The notes under the pieces are model-generated. The model ran no database searches. It saw nothing but the letters and a program-made list of their open reading frames with translations, and was not told where the DNA came from. Positions 20,959 through 32,202 of a stretch of 64,000 bases of DNA are shown here, one piece after another. The translations under genes were made by a program, and so were the position numbers. The DNA comes from Limonium bicolor (Eukaryota; Streptophyta; Magnoliopsida; Caryophyllales; Plumbaginaceae), in contig CM041782.1 in assembly GCA_023374045.1 (NCBI GenBank), forward strand, positions 248,029,882 to 248,093,881. The letters are read 5' to 3'. Positions within the stretch are counted from its first letter, which is position 1. The number at the start of each line of letters is the position of its first letter.

Positions 20959-23104
20959 TTTAATACCCCGGATCTAAAAATGGTGATTAAATTACTCTAA
21001 TAAGATTTACTAATGGTTAATGGTGCCTAAAGAGTATGGGTAAAGAGAATTAAACCAAAAGAAAAGAGAAAATGTGCAAAACGCGAAAAACGCTAAAACG
21101 CGCATTAAATGAGTATAAGAGATATATGATCTCGTTAGGGTCCGAGATGGATTCCTAAGGCTTAGTTAGGCCTAATTAGTATACGGGAGTTATTCCCGAA
21201 GAAAACGGATCCAAATAATGGATTAAAACACTAACAGAGTTTTAAAGCACGTTTTTCGAGAAAACCCGAAAACGTGACTTTAAGTGGTCAAACGGACCCG
21301 TAAAAATTATAGTTGATTAATAAATATAATTAAGTATTAATGGGAGTTTAATAACCATTAAAAATAAAGAAACGAGAAAAATCCAAAAAACGGGCCCGGT
21401 TGGTGAATAGTGCCAAACCGGGTAAAATAATGAGCGTTTTCTGTCAGAAACCAAAAAACGCTCCAGCTCACTAATAATGTGGGACCGGTTTATAACTACA
21501 CACACACCTATACTTAAGTAATTAGCTAGCTTTTATTAAGTCACAAAAGGACAAAGTAATAAGTAGAGGAGGGGAATAGTGAAAGAGATATAAGTAACTC
21601 TCTCACCTTCTCTCATTCTTCTCACTCACGATTATTTCTTCCCCCTCCAAGCTGAGCTTCTTCTTCCTCCTCTGTTAAATGGCGATTTCATAAGCAGCAC
21701 ACAACCTTCATATTCAATCTCTCCTAACTTGCTCATTTCTCCACCTAATCACACAAAAATTATACCGCTAGATTCCTCTTGGTGAGAGCTACGTTTTCTA
21801 CCCAACAAAATCTTGATTCCTCCATCTTCACTTCCATGGGTGTTGGGCCTTTTGAAGCTTGAACAGCTGATTTTGACTCTCCTTCACCTCCTTGAGACCT
21901 TAAGGTAATAATAAGCAAGAGTTTTACTCACTTCTAACTAGTTCTTGCAAATTTGGAAAATTTCTCCACGTTGAAAATTCCCCATTTCAGCCGTTAGCTC
22001 CTTGCTCTTGTGAAGTGTTGGAATTGCATCCATTTGTTTGCCAAGCTATCCATTTGGACACTTGAAGGTAATCTCTAAGTTAAACCCTAAAAACTAGCTC
22101 TTGAAATACTAGTTTTGTGAGGGGAGTTTGAACTAATTAGCTTGTATTGTGTGGTATGGGGATGTGATTGTAGATAGCAATCTAGACCCTTTGTTAGCTT
22201 GGGAACAAGAAGAGAAGAAGAGAATTGCAAAGAAAAGGCTTGTGAATATAAGGTAAATAATCTCCCTTGGAGCCTAACTAAATGCTCTAAAATTTTGAAA
22301 AGGGTTAAATTAAATAATGAACCCCAACATGTGATGGAGTGTGAATATTGAGATGAGAAAGAGTTATGGTAATGCTTGATGCATTTGTAAATTAAATGCT
22401 TGATTTAAGGGCCTAAGTGCCAAGTTTTTAAGTTATTGCTTTATGTGATGTTTAATGAGATTGTGCATGAGTAATGAGGAAATGTTGTGTGCTGATAGAA
22501 CCCTTATGGTTTGGTTAGTTTTTAGGATGAATTAAGTGATGTGATGAGCTTTGGGCAATGTTTGAAAAGTAGCCGGGTTATGGCGAATTTTCGGTAGAAA
22601 ATCGAGTGTTAAGGTGATGTTAAGAGGTTGGTCAACCTATGTGTGCTTGGGAGAAAATAGAAGAACAAATGAGTGGGATAAACCCATCAACAACTAGAGA
22701 ATGGGAGCTAGGAGGATGGATGCAAAATTGTAGCAAAATGTTGTAGAAAAGCCTTGGAATTCCTAGAGAGTAAACAAGTGTGCAAGACCTTGGAAACAAG
22801 AGCTGAACCTTGGTATGAGAAGTGCATTAGTCTAGGAATGGTTTGGTAAGATTGGTGGAAGTTTATGAAACAACAAAAGAAGTTTCAAATGCACTGTTGT
22901 GCTTGAATGTAACAGAGAGTATGGAAATTTAGGAATTTGAGCAAGAATTTGAGTAGGGATTTAAACCTATGTCTAGAAGTGGGTTAGAGCAAGTTTTAAG
23001 ATGATTAAACAAGTGGGAAACATGTGGAATGGTTAGGGAATGATTAGAGGTGATTTAGGGGTTAAAAATTGCTCAAAAACAGACAATTTAAACACCTTCA
23101 GACA

Positions 23105-23284
23105 TGGTCCGAGTTGTAAACAAGTACACAAACCCGGACCACATCAAAAATGCACCAGAAAGCCATCCCAGGGGGTGGTCCGGGTTTATAAACCAGGACA
23201 CAAACCAGGACCACATGTAAACTGTCCAGAAACTTTAAACCGTGTCTGGTCCGGGTTTGTAAACCAGCACACAACCCGGACCAG
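23105..23284 (+). repeat. Three hairpins at 71-72 bp period in LTR C
   Basis: Arms of the GTCCGGGTTT ... AAACCCGGAC type start near 23106, 23177 and 23249, as in family A. Individual units carry one to three mismatches. Confidence 0.8.
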
Positions 23285-23597
23285 TGTAAAAATGTACCAG
23301 AATGTGTTTTAAGGTGTCCTAATGATGGGAAAGTGAGTGGTAATGGTTTTAAATGATGATTAGGCCTTGTTTGGTGACAAGTAAAGGTCCTAAGAAGTGT
23401 AAACAAGTGCTAGGAGTGAATGAGAAAGATGTGAGTTTAAGAACACATGAGTAAAACAAAGTATAACGGGGTAAGTACGGGAGTAGCATTTAAATTATGT
23501 ACCGTATGAGTTTAGTGTTTTAATAATGTTTGGAACATTATCAGAGGATCGTGTGTGAACCGAGCATGGTAAGATGACATGGTAAAAGTAAAACCCC

Positions 23598-23629
23598 CGG
23601 TGAAAGGTATGATTTTCTCATACTCCGCG
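23598..23629 (+). promoter_or_regulatory. Conserved LTR block 2, copy C
   Basis: CGGTGAAAGGTATGATTTTC then TCATACTCCGCG. Confidence 0.58.
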
Positions 23630-24534
23630 TGCTAACCGAGTTACGTTGATTTGTGTGTTTGTGTGCCGGCTTAATCAAGACTAAAGCATGAAAATAATCC
23701 ATTGTTTGATTATGTATGTCTTGTTGTATGTTGAATGAGCTAACATACTTGTATGCCGGTGTGGTCTAACATAGAGTAAAGACCGACTCATAGTGAGTAA
23801 CGTTTGGCTAGAGACCCATAGATCGGGTCGATGCTTATGATAACGAAAACGTGCAAACACACAAACTATCCGTTAAAGTATAACGTTAATGCAAACATAT
23901 GAACTAAACTCCCTAGAATGTGAGGAGATGTGCGGGTTGAGTAAATACCCGATAACGTTTAGTAAACCATAATGACACAATCCACGAAACAAATGAGAGT
24001 GGAAGGATAAGTGAACCTCCTTCAAGAGGATTAAAGATAGTTCGAAGATGTGAACTAGTTAAGAAGGTGAAAGAGACTTAGGGGATTAGTAGCTCCCTTG
24101 AGACATGGTCGACCTCCTATATGAGGATTTTACCCGATATAAGAAAATAACCGTAAGTATGAGTAAGTGAAATGTATGGGTAACTCTTAAAACCTAAGAT
24201 TAACCGAACTTAAGTAATGTTCCCAAAGTCATTAGAAACATCGAGAGTGATGCTTCTAGACTAAAACACATAATATTATTATAACTCCGAGAGAGGAGTG
24301 TATGGGGAATGAGAGTAGTCCGAGAGTAGTCGGACCTATGTAAAAGAGTTAGAAACTAAGAGAGTTCCGTGAGCTAGTTGAACCTTCCCACCATGCTAGA
24401 CCAGAGTAGGGTCGAAACCGGGGAAGTAAGACTATGCCCGAGAGCCATGAGTTTTGGCCTGAAAATGTATTAAGAGTAACAAGCGTGACGTAGGAGACCT
24501 GTAGTGTCTCGAGAATCTACAATAGCTTTAGTAT

Positions 24535-24695
24535 AAATAACCCAAGAGTGTGGGTGAGATAACGAGTATGAATAACCCAAGAGTGTGGGTGAGAAAATGT
24601 GTATAAGTAACCCGAGAGAATGGGTGAGTATAAAATGAGTAGCCCAAGAGAATGGGTGTGTATATGAATAAGTAACCCGAGAGAGCGGGTGAGAT
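24535..24695 (+). repeat. Short tandem array in LTR C
   Basis: Five diverged units of about 38-42 bp built on AACCCRAGAGNRNGGGTGAG. Each unit contains a facing ACCC/GGGT pair. Confidence 0.75.
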
Positions 24696-24869
24696 ACTGA
24701 ATGAGTAAACAAGGCATAGTGAGGTATAACCCTCAAGGCCTAAGAGTAAACTGATACAACTAACAACCTTGTCATGTTAGTTAGGAATTGTGTTCCATGA
24801 TTGGATGTAGATTCCTTGAGTGATACACAAATATATTGTATTGCTATGATGCATGTTGTTTGACTAAAA

Positions 24870-25000
24870 TGAACTCCATGTATATCCGACAAAAGTAGTC
24901 GGCGTACCCCGGTTAGCGCTCGGGGTATGCAAATTTCATATGCAGCGTTAAGCTGAGCCCCTAGGGGCAACGTTTTTATTTTTCAGGTACACCGAAGATG
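24870..25000 (+). promoter_or_regulatory. Conserved LTR terminal hairpin module, copy C
   Basis: GAACTCCATGT, CCGAC-AAAAGTA-GTCGG, TACCCCG...CGGGGTA, the perfect 12-bp palindrome GCCCCTAGGGGC (24957-24968) and TTTTTCAGGTAC. The best preserved copy of the module. Confidence 0.75.
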
Positions 25001-25337
25001 TTACCGTTCGAGAGTAGGACTGAGTCGGTGGGTTGCATGGGTAGTTAGATTTAATTACTTATGTATGGAAAGAGGTGTAAGACCGAATATGTTGTCGGCA
25101 TCCATAAATTGTAGACTCGGTATAGTAAAAGAAATCATTTGAGTAAAGTATTTGTATTGAGTATTCGGTTGTTCCAGTTCATCAGAACGTTACGGTATGT
25201 AAGTAAGGCCTAGTTAGCCATATGGGTGGCTAACGGTGTGTTTCACCCCTCGTTGTAATTAGAGTTCCGCTGCGTGAGTAAGAGCATTTAGTGATAGTTT
25301 AAGAGGTAATGATGATCTTAACGGTTGAGGTGTTACA

Positions 25338-25342
25338 CTAGG
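25338..25342. repeat. Target-site duplication CTAGG, right copy
   Basis: Pairs with 20954-20958. Confidence 0.88.
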
Positions 25343-26029
25343 TACATAACCTCTTAGCTAGGGCCTACTAGCTTCTGCTGCGCTACCCTGATAACTTGGG
25401 TTACTCACCCTTCATGTTATCTTTAATGTGCTACACATCACCTTTCTATCCCTCTATTGTGGGATTAAGGTTTACTAAACAAGTGTGGTATTCTTTTACT
25501 GTGCTTGAACTCGATGGGTTTATATTTATAACCAGCTCTCTGGCAATCTATTATACATATTATTCATACTCCCGCAGTTATTCACTAATTTCCTCCGACT
25601 TATTGTCGGGTGAGGTTAAGTCACTACTTAGTTGTAGTACTTCCTCTATTGTCAATAGCTTTTAAATTATACCAGTTCTTCTAGTTTATTACAAGTGTTC
25701 TTTACTTGTATGACCTTGCACTTTCTATGCTTCGGTTCTAGTGACTTTCTTAAGTCTCCTTTAACCTTTTTATTCCATTGGAATTCACATCTTGTGATTG
25801 TTGGTGTGTTTTACACTCTTCGTGCTTCTTTGGCCTTAGGCCGCACGGTTTGTTTCTAAGCTTGCTTAACTGGCTTATGCCATGTTCGTTGGTGAAAGGA
25901 AGGATTTACTATGATTTACATTTCCAACATTCCTAGCTATCCTACTTGATCATTAGCTGCACAAGTGCAATACCAAAACACTCAGTCATACAGAGTGCAG
26001 AGGCGTAAACTCTTGACAGTAAAAATAAA
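25343..26029. other. Host sequence of solo LTR C, right part
   Basis: Continuation of 19516-20953 across the solo LTR. No open frame longer than about 90 residues and no recognised motif. The last 100 bp (about 25945-26029) may already belong to the next element, since similarity to the internal copy at 31808 only starts at 26030. Confidence 0.4.
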
Positions 26030-26423
26030 TGTTTGTTTTGTATATACATTTTTGCATTAAAAAAAATGAAAGCAATAAATTGTAGTTTTTATTTATAAAC
26101 ATGAGTACGTTGTGTTGAAAGGTATTGCGGAATAAGGCATTACTTCACACCCCTTGTCAACCCGGGATAGAAAACTGAAATTGGAAGAAAATCCCAGGCT
26201 AATCTAAAGTTGTTTTCTACAATCTAGTTTTTCTATGCTTTTATAAAATTTCTCTTTTTCACTGGTTGCAAAAACCTACTTCTGAGAGCAGAATTATTCT
26301 TTCAATTGTCACTTTGCCTAATTCCCTTCTACACTTATTTAATCTTGTTAAATACTACGGCTTAGAGATAGTTACACTCCTTATTTACTTGAGGACAAGC
26401 AAAAGCTTAAGTGTGAGGAAGTT
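26030..26423 (+). repeat. Truncated 3' UTR of the Athila-like element, extra copy
   Basis: Matches 31808-32202 nearly base for base, including the PPT-like AAGTGTGAGGAA (26409-26420) and the CTTG-AGGA-CAAG hairpin near 26389-26399. Confidence 0.85.
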
Positions 26424-27940
26424 TGATAAGTGCAAAACATATAGACTTTTAGGGTTTAAATACCTTATGAATTGTAATATCTGAAACACATGTTTCCCAC
26501 TTATTATGCGTTTTTTCCTAAGATTTATGTTTTGATATGAACTAATGCATTTTATATGTTCAATGTAGGAAAAAGCCATGTAATTAAGTAGATTTACTCA
26601 TGAGAATTCCAACCCAACAACGGGGATTAAAACGGAGCTGAAATGAATATTTTAGAAGCAAACTAATTATCGTCCGAACCAGGCTGGTCCAGACACTGGT
26701 TCGGACACGTCTATTTGGACGGGATTAGAGACGCCCGCTCATATTTGTGCGGACAGAGAGGCGGACGCAACAAAGGGGGGACAAGACTAAGAGACATCCG
26801 GTGAAATAAAGGCGGACAAAGGACGGACAAGACTAGAGAGATGTCCGGGGATTTGTACACGGACGTAGGACGGACATGCACCGCACCTCTGTTTTCCATG
26901 TCGACAGTTCCATTATGCATGTCGACGAGACTCACTGCACCGCCCTCCTTGTTTCTACTTGCTTTCAAATCCTCTGCTATCTCTAAAACCCATTCCTCCC
27001 CTGCTGTTTATCATGATCTCTCATTCATCTATCCTTCATTTGCGATCCGACTACAACCACAAATCACACGTTCATCCCATTTCTCTTCTCCCGTCTTCTC
27101 CATTTTGTTTTCTTTTCATTCCACCATATCCACCTCTAGTCCTACGTATACAAATAGAGAACAAATCTAGGAGTCGATGATTTCGACTACTCTTGTTTCT
27201 GTTTATCTATTTAATATGTTAGGCTAGAATATATATATTCTGGGAATGGTTATTATGTGTTTGTATTAATTATGAAATATATTTTATCGGTTTAGTTTTA
27301 ATACAGTTTGTTACGATTAAAGTTTATCTCTCGCCTTTTTAATAAATTACATGAATTTATTAAAATGCTTTACTAAATCTATTTTGATCAGACCCGTGAT
27401 AAGTAGACAGGTTAATTAAGCCATAAATCTATAGAAAACTTATTATGATTTAATAAGTTAGTATTTTCAGACGCAAATATAATTTCTCGCACTTAATGTC
27501 CGTTTACATGTGTTTTGCTCGAATCTGGATTAGACCTAGCATTTTCTGGTAAACGAGTTCTTTTGAGTCTATGATTTTGTCCTTAAGATAATAGCAGGAA
27601 TTTTGCCAAACTATTATAATAGAACCGGTAGACATAGCATATTTGAGTAGACTATAACAACCTCACCCAGAGTTCCGTTTAGTTTACCTTTTACTTAGTT
27701 TATTTTATCTTCCCTTTTTATTTGTAAAAACAAGTCAATTAATCCCCTTTTTATGACAAAGCTTAGGTACTTAATAATTCCCCTTAGTCCCACGGTTCGA
27801 TATCTGATTGCCAACACTTTACTATACTACTGCGACCGGGATTGTTGTTTGCAGCCCGTAAGGTATTTTGAGTTTTTAATTTCTTTTTCATTTATTTTAA
27901 TTACACTAGTTCCAACCTCTCTCATTTTATCTTGTCTGCA
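26424..27940 (+). repeat. 5' LTR of the Athila-like gag-only element
   Basis: Starts TGATAAGTGCAAAAC and ends CTTGTCTGCA, followed after three bases by the PBS. Contains a 10-bp stem GTCCGAACCA (26672-26681) with TGGTTCGGAC (26697-26706) and many GTCCG/CGGAC words (26670-26880). The 3' LTR has lost part of the 10-bp stem. Confidence 0.88.
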
Positions 27941-27943
27941 AAA

Positions 27944-27961
27944 TGGCGCCGTTGCCGGGGA
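27944..27961 (+). promoter_or_regulatory. Primer binding site, tRNA-Asp
   Basis: TGGCGCCGTTGCCGGGGA, as far as I can tell a perfect complement to the 3' end of plant tRNA-Asp, three bases after the LTR. Confidence 0.92.
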
Positions 27962-29359
27962 CTAGATTTATTCTAGTCCCTAAGCCCCGGATAATTCACT
28001 TGCTATATTAGAATATTTTGTTTATATTATTTTGTTTGTTGTTTATATTAATTATCTATTATATTTTGTTTATATTATTATGTTTGTTGTTTATACTAAT
28101 TTCTGTCATTTAAATTATGTCATTTAAATTTCAGTAATCTAACTTCTAACATTTAATTCAGTAATCTAACTTCTAACATTTAATTTCAGTAATCTAATTT
28201 CGAACATTTAATTTCTATCATTTAAATTCTGTCATCTAATTTCTAATATTAAATTTTGTCATTTAAATTCTGTCATTTAAATTCAAGCAATTTAATTATG
28301 TGCTCTCTTTTCATTAATTACTTAGCATTTATTTTTATCTGTTTCATTATTTTCGGTTTATTTACGCAAATAAAAAAATATAACGGAGCTCACGTCCGCC
28401 CTTAAAAGGTCGGACGCAAGCCGGACGCAAGAAAGGAGGAGAAGCGTCCGCCCATATTTGGATGGAAAGACCACGGACGTCCCCAGTAAAATAAAAAAAA
28501 ACCTATATTTGGACTGTCCGACTAGCTGGTTCGGACACTGGTCCGGACAAGTCGCATTTCCGAACTAAAACCGTCCGAATCAGTTTGTCTGCATAATTCT
28601 CCAAACTTCAAACTCTCGCAAAACCGACGAACAACACAAATCGCCCCCTCCTTTTTGCTCCAGATTCTTCAATTCTCCACCAAATCAAGCAAAGTTGGTA
28701 CCGAAATCTTCGTTTTTCAATTCTCTACATTTCTATAGCTACAAATCCACAAACCATCAACCACACAAGAAGAAATCAGCGACTGAAGTTCCGAATCTAG
28801 GGTTGACGAATTCGAAAATTTTGAGCTTGTTACTGTGTTTTTGTCCTCGATTTCTTCTTCTACAATCATCCTATACTCCCACAAGGTTAATTCTACACTT
28901 GTTATACTCAATTTTGGTGTTTTTATTGAATTCCAAATTAAGGAGCAATAGTTACGAAAATGAGATTGATATATTTGCATTTTTCGGTTCTATATTGCCT
29001 TGTGGTTATAACTTATCAGTTTTATGATTGTACAATGTTGTGAGTGGATTTGTTTGATGATGGTATTGCATTATCTTGATTGAATTTAGTTGTGGAGAAT
29101 TGAAGATTTCTAGGGGAGATTCTGTCGAAATTTCGGTAGAGTTTGTGTTATTTATATTTTTTTGTTTGTATTTCATAATATTTTTCTACTTGCTTTCTTT
29201 GTTGATAATTTGTGTTAAGTAGGACGTATATGAAATTCTAAAAAAAAATATAAAAACAATTCTAAGTTGTTTATGTCGGATATTAATGCTCTGTTTGATA
29301 TTAATTTGATTTTTATGCGGTTATTGTTTATTTACCTTTTAATTTCAAAATTTATTAGT
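27962..29359 (+). promoter_or_regulatory. Leader of the Athila-like element
   Basis: Non-coding, 1.4 kb. It contains short AT-rich tandem units of 24-30 bp based on TCAGTAATCTAACTTCTAAC (28105-28285) and a cluster of GTCCG/CGGAC words (28390-28575) like those in the LTR, including a facing CGTCCG...CGGACG pair. No gene seen. Confidence 0.6.
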
Positions 29360-30707
29360 ATGGTTCGCACTCTTGGTGGACACTCTGGTGCTACTAGGGG
29401 CAATTGCCCGGTGCGTCCTCTTCTGCACCTCCTCCCCAGTCGACTCTTCGGGATGATGGTTTTATTTCAGCGGAGGCTCGTGCCTGGTATGATCAGGGTA
29501 AGGATTTTGTGATGGAGAGGCGAATAGCGCCTGAGGTGATCGAGGCCACTGGGGTGGACACCCTGTTTGCTAGTTTTAGACTTTCACGGGTCCTAAAGAT
29601 GGGTGAGGGACTCTTCCTTCCAGCCATGGTTAGAGAGTTCTATGCGAATGCCCAGGCGGGTAACCAGAGGATTACTTCTTTCATCCGCCATCTCCCCGTC
29701 GAGATCACACCAGAGACCTTCTCTACTATCCTGCAGATTCAGGATAGCCCAGACCATATCAGGGGATTTACAGAGGATCACCTGCGTAGATCAAAGGCGA
29801 GGTGGCTCCAGGATGCAGGTCGGACGACCCGACATAGAGGGGAGGAGAACAAGGATGTCCTCCCTTACACGAGTTTCCCCACCATGCTACAGAGACTACT
29901 CTTAGAGATCCTTAGTCATCAGATCTGGCCCCATTCCGCGATCGATGCTTCTGATGAGGATTGCGCTTTATTGGACTACTTCCTCTCGCCATCTCCACTA
30001 ACTCAGTGCATCTCTATTCCACACATCATGTTTAGCCAGCTACATAAGGTGGTGTACTATCTTCGGACGAAGAAGAAGAAGATCACTCCTATTTTTCCTT
30101 TCTTCATCCAGCACCACCTTTGCTCTGTCTTTCCAGAGGGCGCCACACATGGATTAGAGGTCCGGACGAGAGAGCGCCCAGTCACATTGCAGACCGTGAG
30201 GCGTTGGGGCTTCATGCGCTTAGATGACGGTACCTGGGTCAGAGGTCGCACTGGCCGGTCTTCCACTGATCCTCCACTGCAGCAGGGCCTTCTACAGGAG
30301 CTACACCTTCATCTGATCCCGAGCCACCTTCCACAGCATAGGGAGATGAGCCCTACGAGCCGACGACCACCATGATGCAGGATCCAGCTCCTGTTCCAAT
30401 CCTACCTCCTATCCCGTCAGAGCTGCAGACCCAGCTTCAGGCCTTCCATCAGATGCAGAAGCAGATGCACCAGCGGTTTGAGAGCTTTGAGCGGACACAG
30501 CAGAGGATGATGACTGAGCAGACTGCGCTCCGCGAGGCCCAGACACATATGACAGAGCACTTAGACCGGAGTGAGGCTTTGCATGCACAGACAGCTCAGC
30601 AGCTTGCACGGTCGAATGAGCAGCAGGAGCGGACGGCTCAGCTCATACAGCATCTCCTCACTCAGATAGGCCAGGGACCGCAGCAGCCACCACAACCACC
30701 ACTGTGA
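29360..30707 (+). pseudogene. Gag-like protein of a pol-less Athila-like element
   Basis: The likely start is ATG 29360 (MVRTLGGHSGATRG). A frame break near 29400 leads to the 323-residue frame 29404-30375, which has SAEARAWYDQGKDFVMERRI, FRLSRVLKMGEGLFLPAMVR and FIRHLPVEITPETFSTIL. This resembles the Athila ORF1 or 'putative plant transposon protein' family. A second break near 30290, plus a TAG at 30339-30341, separates it from the C-terminal 111 residues (30372-30707). Those are glutamine-rich and probably coiled-coil (QTQLQAFHQMQKQMHQRFES). The first seven residues of the 29404 frame start from TTG, so that is not a real start. Function is presumably particle assembly or RNA binding; no zinc knuckle is visible. 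Confidence 0.75.
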
Positions 30708-32202
30708 TCTTTCTTTCTTTTTATTTAGTTTTATATATCTCTCTTGTTCACTAACTTATTGTGGAACTTGTACTGTTTTAATCTTGTCTTACTCTGTGTA
30801 CTCAGGAGGTAACAGTTCACTTTTATTTTGATTGCTAATGCTTTTATTTTATGCAACGCATTTTATTTATGTATTTCCTCTTTCTCCATCTACATCTTAT
30901 ATTTTTCTTGTTAATGCTTTTATTTTATGTATTTTACATGCTATTTATGGTGCCACTTGAGTTCTGTTGGCTATACAGGTTTTTCTTTCCCAATAAATTC
31001 TATATTCAACATATAGCTGAACTCACATATGGAAAGCAACCTCAGTTTGTCTGCAATTTTGATATCTCCCCGGTTGGACACTTGCGTGAACTTAAGTGTG
31101 AGGAACGTTTCACCCCTACCAAAGCTTTAAGTGTGAGGAAGGGCACCTTCCTCAATCTACGATACAAGGGGAGTCTTAGTTCCTTCTTATTATATTAATG
31201 TTCAACCTACCTTACGTTAAAGCTTCTTTTTTAAAAATTTAATCCTTCATGAGTCTGGCATATTTTGAAAGGTCCTTTCTTGAATTTATTTTGAACAATG
31301 AGGACATTGCTCCTCTCAAGTGTGAGGAAGTAGAGACCTTTCCCTGAAAATATGCCAGTTGTTCGTTAATGCCACACTCGCTTTTTGCTACTCTAAATTC
31401 CAACATAAAAAAATGAGATAAAATAATTGTAGAATTGTTTGAAATTAAGCTAAGTGACAGCTGAGAATTATTTTGTTTAAAGGAGTTTGTATAAAACTAT
31501 TCTTTATCAAAATACTCTATTTTCACTGAAAATACGATAAATCTGCTAATTGTAAAAACCATTTTAGCTTAGCTTGGGATTTTGGGAATGATTGGAAAGT
31601 TAGGAAAGAAAGGAAAAGGCAAGGTACTCCGCTGTTTATAAATTTTTCTAAGCCAAAAACAGGCCTCGTCTATCCGGTTATTAAGTCCTCCGGGGTGCCA
31701 TAACACCTATCTACCTAAGGTCTCGTGATCTGGGATAGAAGACACAACACCGCTACAAGGATAGAGAGAAAAGTATGGGGTATAGAAAAATAATGCAATA
31801 AAAAAAATGTTTATTTTGTATATACATTTTTGCATTCAAAAACAAAAATGAAAGCAATAAATTGCAGTTTTAATTTATAAACATGAGTACGTAGTGTTGA
31901 AAGGTATTGCGGAATAAGGCATTACTTCGCACCCCTTGTCATCCCTGGTTAGAAAACTGAAATTGGAAGAAAATCCCATGCTAATCTAAAGTTGTTTTCT
32001 GCAATCTAGTTTTTCTATGCTTTTATAAAATTGCTCTTTTTCACTGTTTGCAAAACCTACTTCTGAGAGCAGAATTATTCTTTCAATTGTCACTTTGCCT
32101 AATTCCCTTCTACACTTATTTAATCTTGTTAAATACCACGGCTTAGAGATAGTTACACTCCTTATTTACTTGAACAAGCAAAAGCTTAAGTGTGAGGAAG
32201 TT
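30708..32202 (+). other. 3' UTR with four PPT-like motifs
   Basis: Non-coding AT-rich region between the gag-like frame and the 3' LTR. AAGTGTGAGGAA occurs four times, at 31094-31105, 31129-31140, 31318-31329 and 32188-32199; only the last abuts the LTR. No pol remnant is present. Confidence 0.75.
32188..32202 (+). promoter_or_regulatory. Polypurine tract of the Athila-like element
   Basis: AAGTGTGAGGAAGTT immediately before the LTR. It is preceded by CTTG-AA-CAAG near 32170-32179, a shortened form of the CTTG-AGGA-CAAG hairpin in the left copy. Confidence 0.75.

Larger units (their letters stand above)
20959..25337 (+). mobile_element. Solo LTR, family C, 4.4 kb
   Basis: Starts TTTAATACCCCGG, where TG is expected, so the first base pair appears mutated. 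It ends GAGGTGTTACA and is flanked by CTAGG on both sides, with no internal region. It is related to families A and B. It contains TTTAAGGGCCTAAGTGCCAAG (22402-22428), three hairpin units (23105-23284), block 2 (23598-23629), a roughly 40-bp tandem array (24535-24695) and the terminal module (24870-25000). Formation by recombination between two LTRs is the usual explanation. Confidence 0.88.

Noticed and set aside
27944..27961. tRNA-Asp gene
   Set aside because: Only the 18 bases complementary to the tRNA 3' end are present, placed exactly as a primer site after an LTR.
30372..30375. ATGA overlap of two frames in the gag-like gene
   Set aside because: The second frame is open in coding-like sequence upstream of the ATG, up to a TAG; a frameshift in one gene explains it better than two genes.
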